Part shown: one piece after another, positions 23,198-34,463 of the stretch
Layout of the letters: each line of letters begins with the position of its first letter
How positions within the stretch are numbered: position 1 is the stretch's first letter
NCBI GenBank assembly: GCA_003971905.1
Contig: RSEE01000073.1
Span: 286,001 to 350,000 of the forward strand
Direction: 5' to 3'
From: Moniliella sp. 'wahieum'
Taxonomy: Eukaryota > Basidiomycota > Moniliellomycetes > Moniliellales > Moniliellaceae
DNA: 64,000 bases
Notes under the pieces: model-generated
Databases searched by the model: none
What the model saw: the letters and a program-made list of their open reading frames with translations, nothing else
What the model was told of the DNA's origin: nothing
Made by a program: the position numbers and the translations under genes

Positions 23198-23407
23198 GGT
23201 TGGGGGGGGGGGGGGGGGCGGGGAGTGGTGCGCAAAGGAGAAAAAAAAAGAGGGAGAGCAGGGGGCACGTGACGCAGCACGTGACGCAGCACGTGATGCA
23301 TGCACGTGATATTTGAAGCCGGAACTCGGGCGGAGGGGCGCGTGGGGGCGACGCGTGGGGGCGTGGGTGGTGGACGCGGATGGGCTGCCTGCTGCCTCCC
23401 ACCCGCC
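23198..23407. promoter_or_regulatory. Shared divergent promoter with four CACGTG boxes
   Basis: Only 210 bp separate the ATG of the minus gene (23197) from the ATG of the Zn2Cys6 gene (23408). Perfect CACGTG hexamers begin at 23266, 23278, 23290 and 23303, spaced 12, 12 and 13 bp, each followed by A. CACGTG is the standard site of bHLH proteins such as Cbf1-type factors. A 17-base G run (23202-23218) abuts the minus start codon. Co-regulation of the two genes from this element is inferred. Confidence 0.7.
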
Positions 23408-25695
23408 ATGGAGTACACCCACCTCTCCCCGCCCGCCGAGGCCGCCGCGCCGCCGCCATCCGCACCGCCCTCGGCACCGCCCTCGGCATCGCCATCCGCA
23501 CCGCCCTCCGCTTCGGCCGCCGCCGCCGCCTCCACCCCCGCCGACACGCCCGCCATGCTCCACACCGCCGAGCACTGGTCGCGCCACCTGGGCCCCGGCA
23601 AGGCGTGCACGCGCTGCCGCGCACGCAAGCTGCGCTGCTCCGGCACGCGCCCCACCTGCGCCGCCTGCCAGCGCCTCCAGGCCAAGGCCGAGCGCCAGGC
23701 CGAAAAGGCCGGCATGCCTGCGCCCGCGGCTGCCCAGTTCGTCGGCCTGTGCGTGTACGCCGACGACCCCACCCGCCGCCCGCGCCGCCCGCACGCACAT
23801 CCACCCCCGCCCCCGCAGGCAGCCGCGCCGCCTCCACCACGCCCTTTTCCCCCGCCTCCACCGGCACCGCCCTGCCCTCGTCCCAGCCCCCGCTCCCTCC
23901 CCACCACGCCTCCCCCCCCGCCCCCAAACGCGCCCGCACCTCCACCTCCGCCTCCACCTCTGCCTCCAGCGGCCCCTACTCCAACCCCCTCGACTCGCTC
24001 GCTGCCGCCGCCGTCGCCACCAGCGCAGACGCCCCCGTGCCCTCCCCCAGCTTCCTCCCCGTCCCGCTCCTGCCCCTGCCCCTCCCAGGCGCGGGCCCAA
24101 CCAGTCTGGAAGCATGCTTGTTCGCCTGTCTGCCGCCAACGCCTCTGCTCGTCCAGCACCTGCATACCTTTGCTGAGGAATGTTCGTGGCTATGCCCCTG
24201 GACAGCGCCTGCACTGGAGCAACGCGTCTGGGCCAACCCGACAGCCCTGCCGCTCGAGCGTCCAGCCGACGGCCAAGAAGCAGGGGCGCAACCGCCCCAC
24301 CCTTCGCTCTTGTTCGCCATCTTGGCCTGGGTTCACACCCTCCATCCCGACTTGCGCGCCGAGGTGCCGCCCGAGGGCCGAGTGTTGCTCCAAGCTCAAA
24401 CCTTGCTTTCCTCCCGCATTGCGTCTGAGCCTCGGCCGGGCGACGAGTACGCGTGTCTGTGCCAGGCAGGCCTTTCCCTTACTTGTGCTCCCTGTGCGCC
24501 GGCCGGGACGGGGACAACAGAAGGCCCGATTCCCTCCCCCGAGTTTCTCCAACGACGCTCGTCGCGCTGGCGACTGGATTTGCTCCAAGCTCGTGTCTTG
24601 CTGGATCAGTATACGTTTGCCCAGGCGCGCTTGGAGCGTACTTTACTCGAAGCCGGCGCGACGCGTCGTTTGGCTGACACCCTCGCTCTCCCTTGCCCTC
24701 CCCGCCCACCAAACCAGACCGAAGCGCCCGACGCGCTTGAACCTATTGATCTTGCTCTCCTTCTGCCCGGTTGGCTCGACTCGAGTCCGCCTGCCGAGCT
24801 CGATACACCCAAGGCGGAAAGGGACCGAAGTGTTAAGCTGGCTCATGCGTTTGATGCTTCGTTGCCAGCCTATGGCGGTCCCGTGTCCCCCGCTGCACTG
24901 GACCCCTTGCTGTCGTCCCCGCCTGTGCCTAATTCTAGTTCTAGTTCTAATTCCCACGACCTCCTCGACCTCTACCTCGCCTCGATGGCCTTGTTGGGCA
25001 AGATGGGTCAAGCTCCACTGTCCGACCCGGTCCCGACGCCATTACTCAACCACCTTGCCCAGCTCAACGCCGCGCTCCTTGCCCATGCACACCGCCTTCC
25101 TTCCGACCCACTCGTGCGCACCGCCCACCTGGCCCTGCTGGCAGGCGAGATGGTGCTCTACACGCCACTCGGCAGTCGGGCGGGCGAAGCACGCGGCGGT
25201 CGCGCCGGCTTGCTCCGCGCCGTACGCGCCATGGACCGCGCTGTGCCCCTGATCCAAGCTGGCGCAGGCGACGCACCGCTCCACCCCCCTTGGCGGCATG
25301 GTGCGTGACCCAGCTGGCTGCCGGCCTGATCCGCCTAGCTGCCGGTGGAGCGGCCGAGGCGCGGCCTTCGCACGACACGCTCCCCGGCGACGCCGACGCC
25401 GACGCGGGCACGAGCGCGGGCACGACTGCGGGCGCCGATCCGACGCACAGCGCCGACGCCGATGGTGATGCGCAGGGCGAAGCGGCTGCGGTAGCGGGCC
25501 CCCCATCGTCCTGGGGACCCATCTTGTACGTTCTTCTTGCGCCCGAAGACGCAGCGGGGGCAGGCGCGCCAACGCTTGCTCCAAGATACCTTCCAGCTCT
25601 GCTGGCTCTTCCTAGACCAGTATGCTACCCGCTTTGCCTTGGGGCAGGCCGCCAAGCAGGCCCTGCATCGCGTCCTGGAGCAGATGAAGCTCTGA
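23408..25695 (+). CDS. Zn2Cys6 transcription factor 1
   Basis: Nuclear regulator of unknown target. The ATG at 23408 follows CCCGCC. After a Pro/Ser/Ala-rich head, the Gal4-type zinc cluster starts at residue 67: C67-x2-C70-x6-C77-x6-C84-x2-C87, with the sixth Cys probably C115, a longer last loop than usual. The basic RARKLR between C70 and C77 is typical. A long Pro/Ser-rich linker follows, then a helical middle region (LVQHLHTFAEECSWL, HPSLLFAILAWVHTLHPDLR, LLDLYLASMALLGKMGQ, LVRTAHLALLAGEMVLYTPL) like the regulatory region of these factors. The C-terminus reads LCWLFLDQYATRFALGQAAK to TGA at 25693-25695. Frame shifts of the one-base-loss type occur near 23790 and 25300. A possible intron with a GTACGT donor at 25526 lies near the end. 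Confidence 0.85.
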
Positions 25696-26137
25696 GCAAA
25701 CCCGAGATGGTCGATGCGGGCGCAGGCGGCTGAGGGCTGAGGCTAGAGAGCGGAGCCTCCGGAGGATGCATGCCACCATACCAGATCAGACGGTTGCTGG
25801 GATAGATACCCGGGGGGCAGGGGGGGGCACGGGCACGAGTAATAAGCCTCATGGGCCTCATGGGGCTCCCTTAGCGGCGCCCACAAGCAAAGGTTATGAG
25901 GGCTGCGGGGCCACAGAGTGGCGCGTGACGCGTGACACGTGACGCGTCGAGTGCGACGACCAACCAGCGAAGCACCAGGCGTGCGAGTGGCGGCGGTGAC
26001 GTCATGCGAGCAGCCACCCCGCGGGACTGCGATCCAACATTCATTCGTGTTGGGCCCGCCGATCGTGCGGCGAGGCAGCCTTTTTGCCTCAGGCCTCATG
26101 ACGCAGCGACGACGACGAGTCGGACGGCGACAGTGGT
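25696..26137. other. Spacer with GCGTGAC heptamers, no supported gene
   Basis: ACGCGT and CACGTG palindromes joined by GA/C linkers occur at 25921-25950. The upstream part of the Cys-rich gene may start here, but no ATG joins its frame: a TGA at 26099 interrupts it. Confidence 0.4.
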
Positions 26138-26717
26138 GTGCAGCTCGCCGAGGCGGCATCAAAGATCACGATCCACGATCCACCCTGCTCGACAGAGGCC
26201 GTAGGCCATAGCCACCGTGCATCAGGCCGCCTGGCCCCTGCCCAGCAGTGGGAGACGCACATGCTGATGGAGAAGGCGAACCGAGACGGGGTGGACACCA
26301 CTGGCTCCTCGGCTCTCTTCACCGTCGGCCTGGAACGCTGCCACCACCTCTGCTCCGGCTGCTGCGCCCTCGACCCACGCTCAGGTAGCTACCAGCCCCT
26401 CCCCTCTGCCTCCCCTCCCCCCTCCCTCGGACGAGAGAATTTGAGTGCTGACCCTCGCCGCTGCAGCTCCGATCCACACCTGCCAGCCTCCCACGGTCCC
26501 CCCCGCCCCTCCCCAGCAGCAAGCGAACGATGGGCACAGAAGCCCCCCCGCCTACCCCCCGCAAGGCCACGGCCAAGCCGACGGCGACCCTGCGCCGGTG
26601 CATCTGCCCAAGCAGCGCCACCATCCCACGTGCCGTGACTGCTGCCACTGCTTGGTCCAGTGGCTCATCTGCTCGGCCATCTGGGACTTGATCTGCAACA
26701 TCCCCAATCTGTGCTAA
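26138..26717 (+). CDS. Small cysteine-rich protein, two exons, 5' end uncertain
   Basis: Exon 1 is open from after a TGA at 26099 to 26384 and encodes an acidic stretch, VQLAEAASKITIHDPPCST, then the Cys-rich CHHLCSGCCALDPRS. A clear intron (26385-26466, 82 bp, GTAGCT donor, GCTGAC branch, CTGCAG acceptor) joins in phase to exon 2 (26467-26717). Exon 2 encodes a Pro/Gln-rich linker and a C-terminus THPTCRDCCHC-like block followed by LVQWLICSAIWDLICNIPNLC. The Cys-flanked hydrophobic C-terminus could be a palmitoylated or membrane-associated tail. No ATG precedes exon 1 in frame, so either a missing base or an upstream exon hides the start. No family is recognised. Confidence 0.55.
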
Positions 26718-27548
26718 TAGTATTATACGGCACGGGGGGGCTACTCTAGTTTCTTTGCCCGACCTACCCTCCCTCGCCCCGCTCCGCCCTGCTTGGCCTT
26801 CTTCTTGGCCGCCCCAACGGGCTCAGGTCAGCGTAGGCCTCCTTGTCTCGCACCCGATCCATGCACCTGCCCCCGCAGTTCGTCGTATGTTAGTAGTGTG
26901 CCACGGCTCTGCATCGCCACTAGACGGCGCGTTATAGTTCTTGGTATATGGTATACGTGCAGTACGTTCGGCTCGTTTCTTGCCGCTGCTACATCTATAG
27001 TCCTGCATTCGCCAGTGCAAAGGTTGACGTCCATGGTCCAAGCCGCTACATTTGGATCGGTTTCGTACTTGCCAGGCGTCCATCAACGGGGGGAGTTATG
27101 TACAGACATTGACTGTAGGTGCCGAGTGAGTGCCGAGTGCTGATCCACAACGCACACCTAGCCGCCGAGGACTTGATGGGGCGCGGCGGTTCGGGACGCA
27201 GGGGCCGGTGCTGCGGCGCGACTAGTACAGACTCCTGCTGACACAGCAGTTTGTCACCCCTCCAGCACTCCTAATCGGACAAGTCGCAAAGTGTGCGCCG
27301 AGTTGATGGAGGGAACTTAATTCGGTCGCGGCCATGTGAACACGGTCACAGCAGCGCCATCCTGATCCTGATCCTGATCCTGATCCTGATCCTCATCCTC
27401 ATCCTCTCTCGATATCGATATCAAGTACGTCCTTCGGTCTCGAGTCTCCCCTGCTCCATTTTGCCAAGCCAGGTTATTGTCACATGATAGTACACGTTCT
27501 GTCTGTCCAAAAAAAGTCCGCGTGGTACAGCCAACAGGGTTGGGGATC
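26718..27548. other. Spacer between the Cys-rich gene and the transporter
   Basis: Contains the ATCCTG/ATCCTC hexamer microsatellite at about 27357-27407. No gene is supported. Both flanking genes end here, so it is a tail-to-tail terminator region. Confidence 0.45.
27357..27407. repeat. Hexamer microsatellite (ATCCTG)n/(ATCCTC)n
   Basis: About six ATCCTG units and two or three ATCCTC units in tandem, followed by a GATATCGATATC palindromic stretch. Confidence 0.9.
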
Positions 27549-29946
27549 CTACTCAACCGGTCGCAACTCGATACGGCACCGTGTCGCCAAGCGGTAGGCA
27601 CACCACGCTGCCGCAATCATGCACAGTGCCCCAATCCGCAGCGTGAGGCCAATGGCATAGGCATCGTGAGCGGCCTGGTCTAATGGGGGAGCGTCCTGGC
27701 CGCGCGTATGGCGGTCGGCAAAGGAAAACACTGTAGCACAAACGCGGTAGGTCAGTCAGCCGTGCTCCTCCCAACTTCCTCCTCCTCGCCGACCCACGTG
27801 ACGGGGCGAAAACGTACACAAACTCGATAGCCCGCTGGAGAGAAATTGGGGCACAACAATGGCAATGTTGAGCAAACCAAGGATGGTGCCAGCCTTGTGG
27901 TGCAAGTGCCCGTCGTTCAAGCTGGACGCGACCGAGTGACGCTCGGGATCGCTGGACCGATGCGGCACCTGCTCCTCTTCACTGGGCCTGGGAAGGGGAT
28001 GGTAGACCCCGCGCGAACTGGACCCAGTCCGGACCAACCCACGCACCGATCCTGTTCGTCCATGTGCCCATGCCCGTCCGAATCAATTTCCGAACCATCC
28101 TCTTCCCCGCCTTGTCCGTCATGCGACGCCGGCGCCGTCTTGCCCGACCCAACCGCCGCCTCTGGACCCTCTTCCACCCCCACCTCGGACTCAGCCCCCA
28201 CAGCCACTTCCATCGTAGATTCAGCGCTTTCCATCCGCCGCTTGCTGTTGCTCCTCGTACGCTTCCATAGCTCGATCGTTTCCCACAAGCGTGCCGATCA
28301 GCGTAAAGGGGATCCAGCCCACCACCGCCCAGGGGAGCCCGGTGGCGGCCATGAGGATCGTTGCGCCCTGGGGCGAGACTTGGGATTCTGGCCCAACGGT
28401 CGCTGCCAGCACCATGGCAAGGAAGACAATGGAGAAGAGCCAGAGATCAATGGGCTCCAAAAGGTGTAGCGACCGATTCCATTCCGTCCAAGCATGACGG
28501 GAGCGCCGTGTAGGTTGAGCTTGGTTGGTCTCTTGTGGTCTTTCGGCCGCTGCGGGCAGTAGGGTCGCCACTTCCTCGCCCTGGGGCTGATCCACCTCAG
28601 TCGACAGCTCGGCTGACACCTCTGGCGCAACTGGCCGAACGACAGCGCGGACCACGATGGGCGCACATATCGAAACGGACAGGCTAACGAGGGCACGATA
28701 GAACAGTGCTTTGGCACCATATCGTGCCGCCTTGGCAGCTTGGTCCTGGTTGTCATCCGGCCCACCGCTGGCCAGACCGGCCGGCCCCGACCCGGCCCGA
28801 AGTGCCAGATCGCGAGCCAGGAGCAAGGCACGACGGGACGCTCCTCCGCCTGGACCGGACCCAGTCGGAAGGGGGTGGGCTAAGCGCCACAAATTGGCGA
28901 CCCAGAGCGTGGAATAGAACAAGAGTGGGAACCAGCCAACCCAACTGGCAAATTGGGTGGCAAAAATCAAGTGGTACGGCCGGGGCAAAAGTCGAATGGT
29001 ATGGTACAAGTCGAGGACGAGGTCGAGAATGCCATGCAGGGCGCGCTCCAAGGCATGGGATAGGCTGGACCAGGCGCGGTGAAGTAGATGCAGAGCAAGC
29101 TGGACAGGAGGTAGGTCCGGTACAGGTTCTCGCACTCTCGTCTGCACCGGCTTGGGCAGCGGCACCTCCACCGCCACATACCCAGCAACCGCATGGGTCA
29201 CCAGCAAAGCCGTCGACGACAGCAGACATAGACAGGCCATTTGGCGCTCGAGGTTGGTGAGGCCCGGCACGGTGGTGGCGCCTTCTTCCAGACCCAAGGT
29301 GGCAAGCAAGCTATGAAACAAGCTGGACTGGGGCAAGTCCATGTGGCTCGCTTGCAGCCCCAGTACATCTCCCAGGCCGGCAAGCCGGGCGGCCCAGTTG
29401 GCACCCGACGCCTGGTGCGACGCAGGCAGCATGTCCACACACAGCGCCCGGTCCAACGCCATCACCGCATTCACAGCAAAGTCCACCGCAAACACACCCA
29501 GCGCCGCAATCAGCTGGGCCAAGCGCGGCGCCGGTCCCGCAGCGCTCGTACTGCCCAGCACAGCGGCGAGCGGGCGGGAAAAGCCAAGACAGAGCATGCC
29601 GACAGTGGCAGCCAGACAGGCGACCACGAGCCACGGCCGGCGGCAGCCCCAGGGGTGGGTACACGCATCGGACAGGTACCCAATCGTCGGCTGCACCACC
29701 AGCCCGGCAAGCGGGCCGGCGAGCAGGACGGCGGCGGTGGACGCCTTGCTGAGTCCGAGACAGCAAAGGGCGACGCATAAGCCATCTCCATGGACCAGAC
29801 CGCCTGCCAGCCGAGCGCGCCACACAGCAGCGGCGCTTGCAGCGCCGGCGGGCCACGCACCCGCGCGGCGGGCGGCCGTGCGTTCCGCGCGGCGGGTAGG
29901 GGTTGGGGTCAGGCGCGGCGGGCGGCAGGGGCGCAGCAGAGACCAT
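27549..29946 (-). CDS. Sugar/H+ symporter of the SUT1 (GPH) family
   Basis: Plasma-membrane sucrose or alpha-glucoside transporter, like fission-yeast Sut1. The ATG at 29946 (MVSAAPLPPAAPDPNP) is followed by WQAVWSMEMAYASP, then LGLSKASTAAVLLAGPLAGL and GYLSDACTHPWGCRRPWLVV, the family's charged loop between helices 2 and 3. Further blocks are VDFAVNAVMALDRALCVDML, YHLIFATQFASWVGWFPLLF and GATILMAATGLPWAVVGWIP. After an acidic loop comes AGTILGLLNIAIVVPQFLSS, a hallmark of the last helices. An intron (27817-27731, 87 bp, GTACGT, CTACAG) precedes the last exon (27730-27549), ending AYRLATRCRIELRPVE and TAG. Frame changes near 29770-29870 and 27920-28230 are the one-base type. CACGTG boxes lie upstream at 30117 and 30192. 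The substrate is inferred from the family. Confidence 0.88.
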
Positions 29947-30267
29947 CGGGGATGGTGGTGGAGCGGATGGTGGGGCGGATGGTGGAGCGGATGGCGGAGC
30001 GGATGATGGAGCAGATGGGGACGGGCCCAGATGCTGTCGGACAAGCACGAGCCACTCGAGTAGCGTCACAGGTCACATGACCTGCCCCCGATGTGACATG
30101 TGACTAGCCCCCATGTCACGTGCCACAATCTTCTATTACCATATTGCAGGACCCACCAAGAATCGACAGCAACCCTACTGCTCCCCGCCAGCACGTGACG
30201 GGGCTGGCTGCGCCGACTATCGGGCATATGACAGAGTCGCGTCGACGCGTCCCTCCACTCCCTTAAA
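29947..30267. promoter_or_regulatory. Transporter upstream region with CACGTG boxes
   Basis: Holds CACGTG at 30117-30122 and 30192-30197, and ACATGT-type palindromes with GTGAC linkers at about 30074-30105. Part of it may be the 5' leader of the transporter. The plus strand leads to the small zinc-knuckle ORF. Regulatory function is inferred from motif presence only. Confidence 0.4.
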
Positions 30268-30426
30268 ATGCCCCTCCCTACCCGTGCTCACTGGCGGTGC
30301 CCCCATTGCCGCACCAACGACCACATTCGCGCACAGTGTTACTTCAACCCACGCCGAGAGTTGTACGGACATTGCCGTCGCCATGGCCACAAGGCTGCCG
30401 ACTGCGGTAGTTTCGGGTTTGGTTGA
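30268..30426 (+). CDS. 52-residue zinc-knuckle ORF
   Basis: The ATG at 30268 (context AAAATG) opens a 52-codon frame ending in TGA at 30424-30426. Residues C11-x2-C14-x4-H19-x4-C24 form a complete CCHC knuckle. A second, gag-like knuckle follows with C36-x4-H41-x4-C46, but its first Cys is Tyr33. Both knuckles are basic, which suits RNA or single-stranded DNA binding. It stands alone, with no reverse transcriptase or protease nearby, so it may be a gag remnant of a retroelement or a separate small protein. It has no visible introns. The sequence supports the frame but not expression. Confidence 0.45.
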   Translation: MPLPTRAHWRCPHCRTNDHIRAQCYFNPRRELYGHCRRHGHKAADCGSFGFG

Positions 30427-30969
30427 CGGATCCGAGCCGAAGAGAAGCCTTTGGGCGTGAAGCCGAGGCGGCCGCACGCGCGGAAAGGCTGTGTATGCGC
30501 CGGCTTGGGGGTAGTAACGTGTCTGAAGCCTCCGGAGCTTAGGGACGGGTAGATGCTGTGGAAAACAAAGACCGCCAGGGCTGAAGCTGGGCGGGGGCGG
30601 CTGTGGACGCAGCTGTGAAATGAGCCCACGCGATACGCCGTGGTAGGGCGAATCGACGCCGCTGAAGGAAGGCTCGCGTGACTGGGCGGATGGAAAGCTG
30701 GAGGACGAAGTTGGATGATGAAGATGAGGCAGCTAAGTGGAGACGAGAGATTGCCTTGCATTACTCAATCAGTTGGCCGGAAACCGTCAGGAGTTGGACA
30801 AGAAAGGTGGGAAGGGACGAGAATGGAAGGTGGGATAAAGGATCCCCACTGATCGAGGATGCTGACTGTTGGCTGACCCTGTTTTGGTAACCCCCTCCTG
30901 TCTAAGCCCCACCGCACTGGCATATCGATGTTGACAGAGCGAAGCAGAGACGAAGCTGCTAGAATGGTT
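30427..30969. other. Spacer, no supported gene
   Basis: No frame here has family motifs or splice signals. It ends at the start of dispersed repeat A. Confidence 0.45.
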
Positions 30970-31163
30970 CAGCTGCAAAGCAGCATTCAGACAAGGCGTG
31001 AAGGCAATGCGGTGAGCCACAGGTCTTCAAGCAACATATCTGAATTGAAGGCAAGGAGACAGGAGAGAGAAGGGAGATGAAGCGAGCAGGGCGTGCGCGC
31101 CCTGTGAGCGGAACTCTTCCGCCCGGTTAAGTGAGCGTCACCGATCCACCGAGGGCCGTGCAG
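30970..31163. repeat. Dispersed repeat A, copy 2
   Basis: Matches 8275-8557 in the same orientation, lacking the internal duplication. Differences include many single-base changes, so the copies are old. Confidence 0.8.
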
Positions 31164-32448
31164 GGCCACCCATCCCCCCAATAAAAGCAAGCGAGGCTGC
31201 GAAGGCGCTAAGAATATCATCCGATAGCACTTCCTCGTGTCACATGTCATGTGGCAGGTTCGATCGGTGCAATGTCTGGGTGCACGTGCCATCTGCGCAC
31301 TCGTGGGACTCTAAGTGCCTTCGAACTTCCGCAGAGCTGAGCCTCAGCTCGTCGGCAGTCTATATCAAGCCTCGTCCACTTTTTGGTTCTTCCCTAGGAA
31401 GGATATACAGGCAAAGGCGGTGAGTGTGGCTCTCGGGGCTTGTCCCATTCCCTTTCGGACGGCAGAGCCTGTGATCATCACAAGGCAGGTGATGCTTGAC
31501 AGAAGCATATATGATGGATATATGATGGATGACATTTGTTTGATGCTGCCTGCGCTGTTCCTCCGAACTAGCTTGCCAGAGCAGCCCTTGAGCCTGAGGC
31601 ACCATGAAAGCTGGAAGCTTGAAGCTGGATGCCTGAAGCCGAAGAAGGTGTGGAAGCTTGACGGCATGGGAGCGTTGGGGCGGTTGAGGCCGGAGTTGTC
31701 GAGGCTGTGGAGTGGATGTGTGCCACCCACCCCGGTCGGAGGTCGGAGCGCAGACGCGGCAGGCCGCCTACCATCAACTGCCAGATGAGACCGAAGAAGG
31801 TCTGTGATGAGCGAGTTCAACCCAGTCGGCAGGACGCCGATTGCAGTTTCGTTTTGATCAGCCCTCGTGGCGTGTGTGCTCTCTTCCCCGCGAGCCGCGC
31901 CCTACTCCACCCCACCGCGGCTCGATCAGCGGCGGCCACACAAACACACCCGCTTTGATCGGACGACCACCGTCTCTGTTCGGCGGTTCGAGATTAAGCT
32001 TCAGCAGGCGAGGGCCAAACACATTCCTGCGTGCCCACCCCACCAACCCTGCTCTTCACATGTGTCTTACTCCTTCGGCAACACTCTGGACAGACAACGT
32101 AAGGGACGCCGCCAACGGATATCATAGCATCGTTCTCCTCTCAAATCTGCCCGTTGCTCTGACGCTTGCTCCGCAACGCGTCAACACCATCCGACCCACC
32201 ACCACCTTCCCCCCTCTTCCCTCCCTCTTCCCTCAAACCCCTGTATACCGCGCTCTTCATTAGCCCTATCCGGGGCCGCTCTCACAGACCAATGATCCCC
32301 ATCCTCCCCCCACTTCTTCCCCCTCACGCCGCTCCTTGTCCATCCACCCTTTTCCTTCTTTTCATTCATTCGCCCCCACTCCAACACACATTCGTATTCC
32401 CCCACCCCCAAACTCACCACAGCCGCTACCCAGGCCACAAGAACCAGC
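31164..32448. other. Spacer and pyrimidine-rich leader of the coiled-coil gene
   Basis: Contains ATATATGATGG units at about 31506-31530 and a lone AAGCTT-G pair at about 31612-31625. From about 32170 the plus strand becomes strongly C/T-rich up to the ATG at 32449, as expected of a fungal promoter and leader. Confidence 0.45.
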
Positions 32449-34463
32449 ATGGATCCCACATTGATGCAGGTGTACGAGAAGCGCCCCATCCCAGATTGCC
32501 CGTATCGCCAGACGATTCTTACGTCCTCGAGCCACACCAACATCGCTTTCATAGCAGCTTCGCGTCTCCTACGCATGTGCCTCCCACTTGTTTGCACGGG
32601 TCCCAGGCACGATTTTCGCACGTATGGCGGCAATCCACAGAAGGCACCCCAACGTGGCCCATCAATGCTCAAGCCTCACCCCTGCCTTTGGGTACCCCGA
32701 GTCGTTTTTGATCGAACCCAAGAATACCGAGGCCATGACCAACAATACAGAGATCAAGACAGAGACCCAGGCTGACAGCTTGCATCCTTTCTCTGCCGTG
32801 ACAGGCTCAAGAAGTCAACCCGAGTCAGAATGCGAGACGTCGCTTTCAACCCCTCCCTCCGAGCAGGACACGGAAGCCGCAGCTACCGATTTGGGATTGA
32901 TGAGCCCTAACGACTTGCTACTCGCGTCTTCGCGTCGGTTCCCTACCGCTCGGTCTCGGTCTCCTCTTCCATCCTGGTCTGTGGCCAACGCGCCATGCCA
33001 AGGGCAATGCTCGGTGGCGGATCAATTGCGCGCTCAAGTAGTCGCCCTGAAGACTGAGAATGCCAAATTACCCCCCCTTTTTGCCGAAAACGCACGCCTC
33101 ACCCGTATGTATGCCGAGACGGTCGGACGGATTACACTGCTTCAACGTGAACGTCGAGTGGCCGAAGCCAAGCTTGTGGCTGCCGTCAACAATGCTGACT
33201 TGTGGGCGTCCGTTGCGCATCAGCTGCAAAAGGTACATATGCTCTCTGATTGTCTTGCTCTGGGGCTATACTCTGAAGACGTATAGGGGCCAGGTGCTAA
33301 CCAGATTGTCCACGTTGTGTGCTCAATATCAGGCGCTTGTCCATGATCAACTACGTCCCGTCCCCCGTCCCCTCGATCCACAACATGTGGCGAGCCGACA
33401 GACGGAAGATCATCTTTCTTTGGCCAGTGGGCAGGCGGCAGAGGAAACATCCTCCCGTTCGGTTCCTGATATTGCTCCTTGTTTACGGTCAAGATCAAGC
33501 CTCCTACCGGACCAACACGCTTTTACGCGACGTCGTTCAGCTCCTAGCAACACGTCATCCAGGTCCGCTGCCGTCCATGCCGTCCATGCCAGGCGTACTC
33601 AGTCCTTGCAAAGCAAGCAGCACGATCCTCCTTCTACTTTTCTTCCTGCCCAATTGGGTCGGGCTAAGAATGAGTTGCTCCACTTCCCCCCCGGGCAATT
33701 CGGCTGCGGCCCTCCCATGGGCACCTCGCCCCTGTTTTCGCCTACACCCACAGGATGGGTCGGCGTGGGTGGGCTAAGGCAGCGTCGCAGAGGACGCATG
33801 TCAAGCTCAGGTTCGAGCTCAAGCTTGCATGGCTCCATTCCCACCTGTGTCAATGATTTGTTTTCCCCTGACCTTGCAATCCCCCACGTCTCTCCGGGCG
33901 CTCCGGTTAACCTGCAAGTTCTTCCCCTTTCCCCATCTACCGCCTCCGTTGCAACGCCTACTGCCTGCCACACCCGCTCGCACAGCTCTGCCACACGGGA
34001 GGCCGTGGAGAGACTGGAGACAAAGCGCCCTCAGGCCCACTCCAAGATCAGCTTCCCGTCCGCCTTGCCCTCTCAGCGCTGCTCAACTCCCTTCACGGCC
34101 CCTATTATGCCTACTGTCAGAAGTATGCACAACGCGCCTGATGCCCATACGCCTTCCTCAGCCCCTGCGTCGCCGGCAGCTTACTCCGGTCTGAGCGAGG
34201 CAGACCTTCAGGCCCACCGTGAGACCTACCGTAGCCTGGCTGCGGAGCTGTCACCCGGTGACCTGGCCATCTTCCAAGAGCGCATCCATCAATTTGACCG
34301 GGCCCTTCTTCCGCTCGAAGGCAAGGGGGGGCTTTTAGACCAAGTCGAGAGCCTGCTCCTCGCCGACACTGATTTGGCCCAGACCGATCCGTCCCGCTAC
34401 CGCGCCCGGTGCGCCCTAGCCCAACGGTTCGAGAAAGTGTGTCGGGCGGTAACAAGCCCATGA
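32449..34463 (+). CDS. Uncharacterised Ser/Pro-rich coiled-coil protein, two exons
   Basis: The ATG at 32449 sits in CCAGCATGGA and opens MDPTLMQVYEKRPIP. Two one-base shifts (about 32485 and 32710) lead into a frame with NTEAMTNNTEIKTETQ and a coiled coil running roughly from VADQLRAQVVALKTENAKLP to LLQRERRVAEAKLVAAVNNA. Exon 1 ends at 33232 (CTGCAAAAG). A 100-bp intron (33233-33332, GTACAT, ATATCAG) joins in phase to ALVHDQLRPVPRPLDPQ. The long Ser-rich middle is disordered. The C-terminal 100 residues are helical (YSGLSEADLQAHRETYRSLA, DLAIFQERIHQFDRALLPLE) and end at TGA 34461-34463. The leucine-rich heptads suggest dimerisation. No basic region precedes them, so it is not a typical bZIP. 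The family is not recognised. Confidence 0.7.

Noticed and set aside
29947-30069. Longer transporter N-terminus from 30044 or 30069
   Set aside because: Those frames begin with TTG and GTG; the first in-frame ATG is at 29946.
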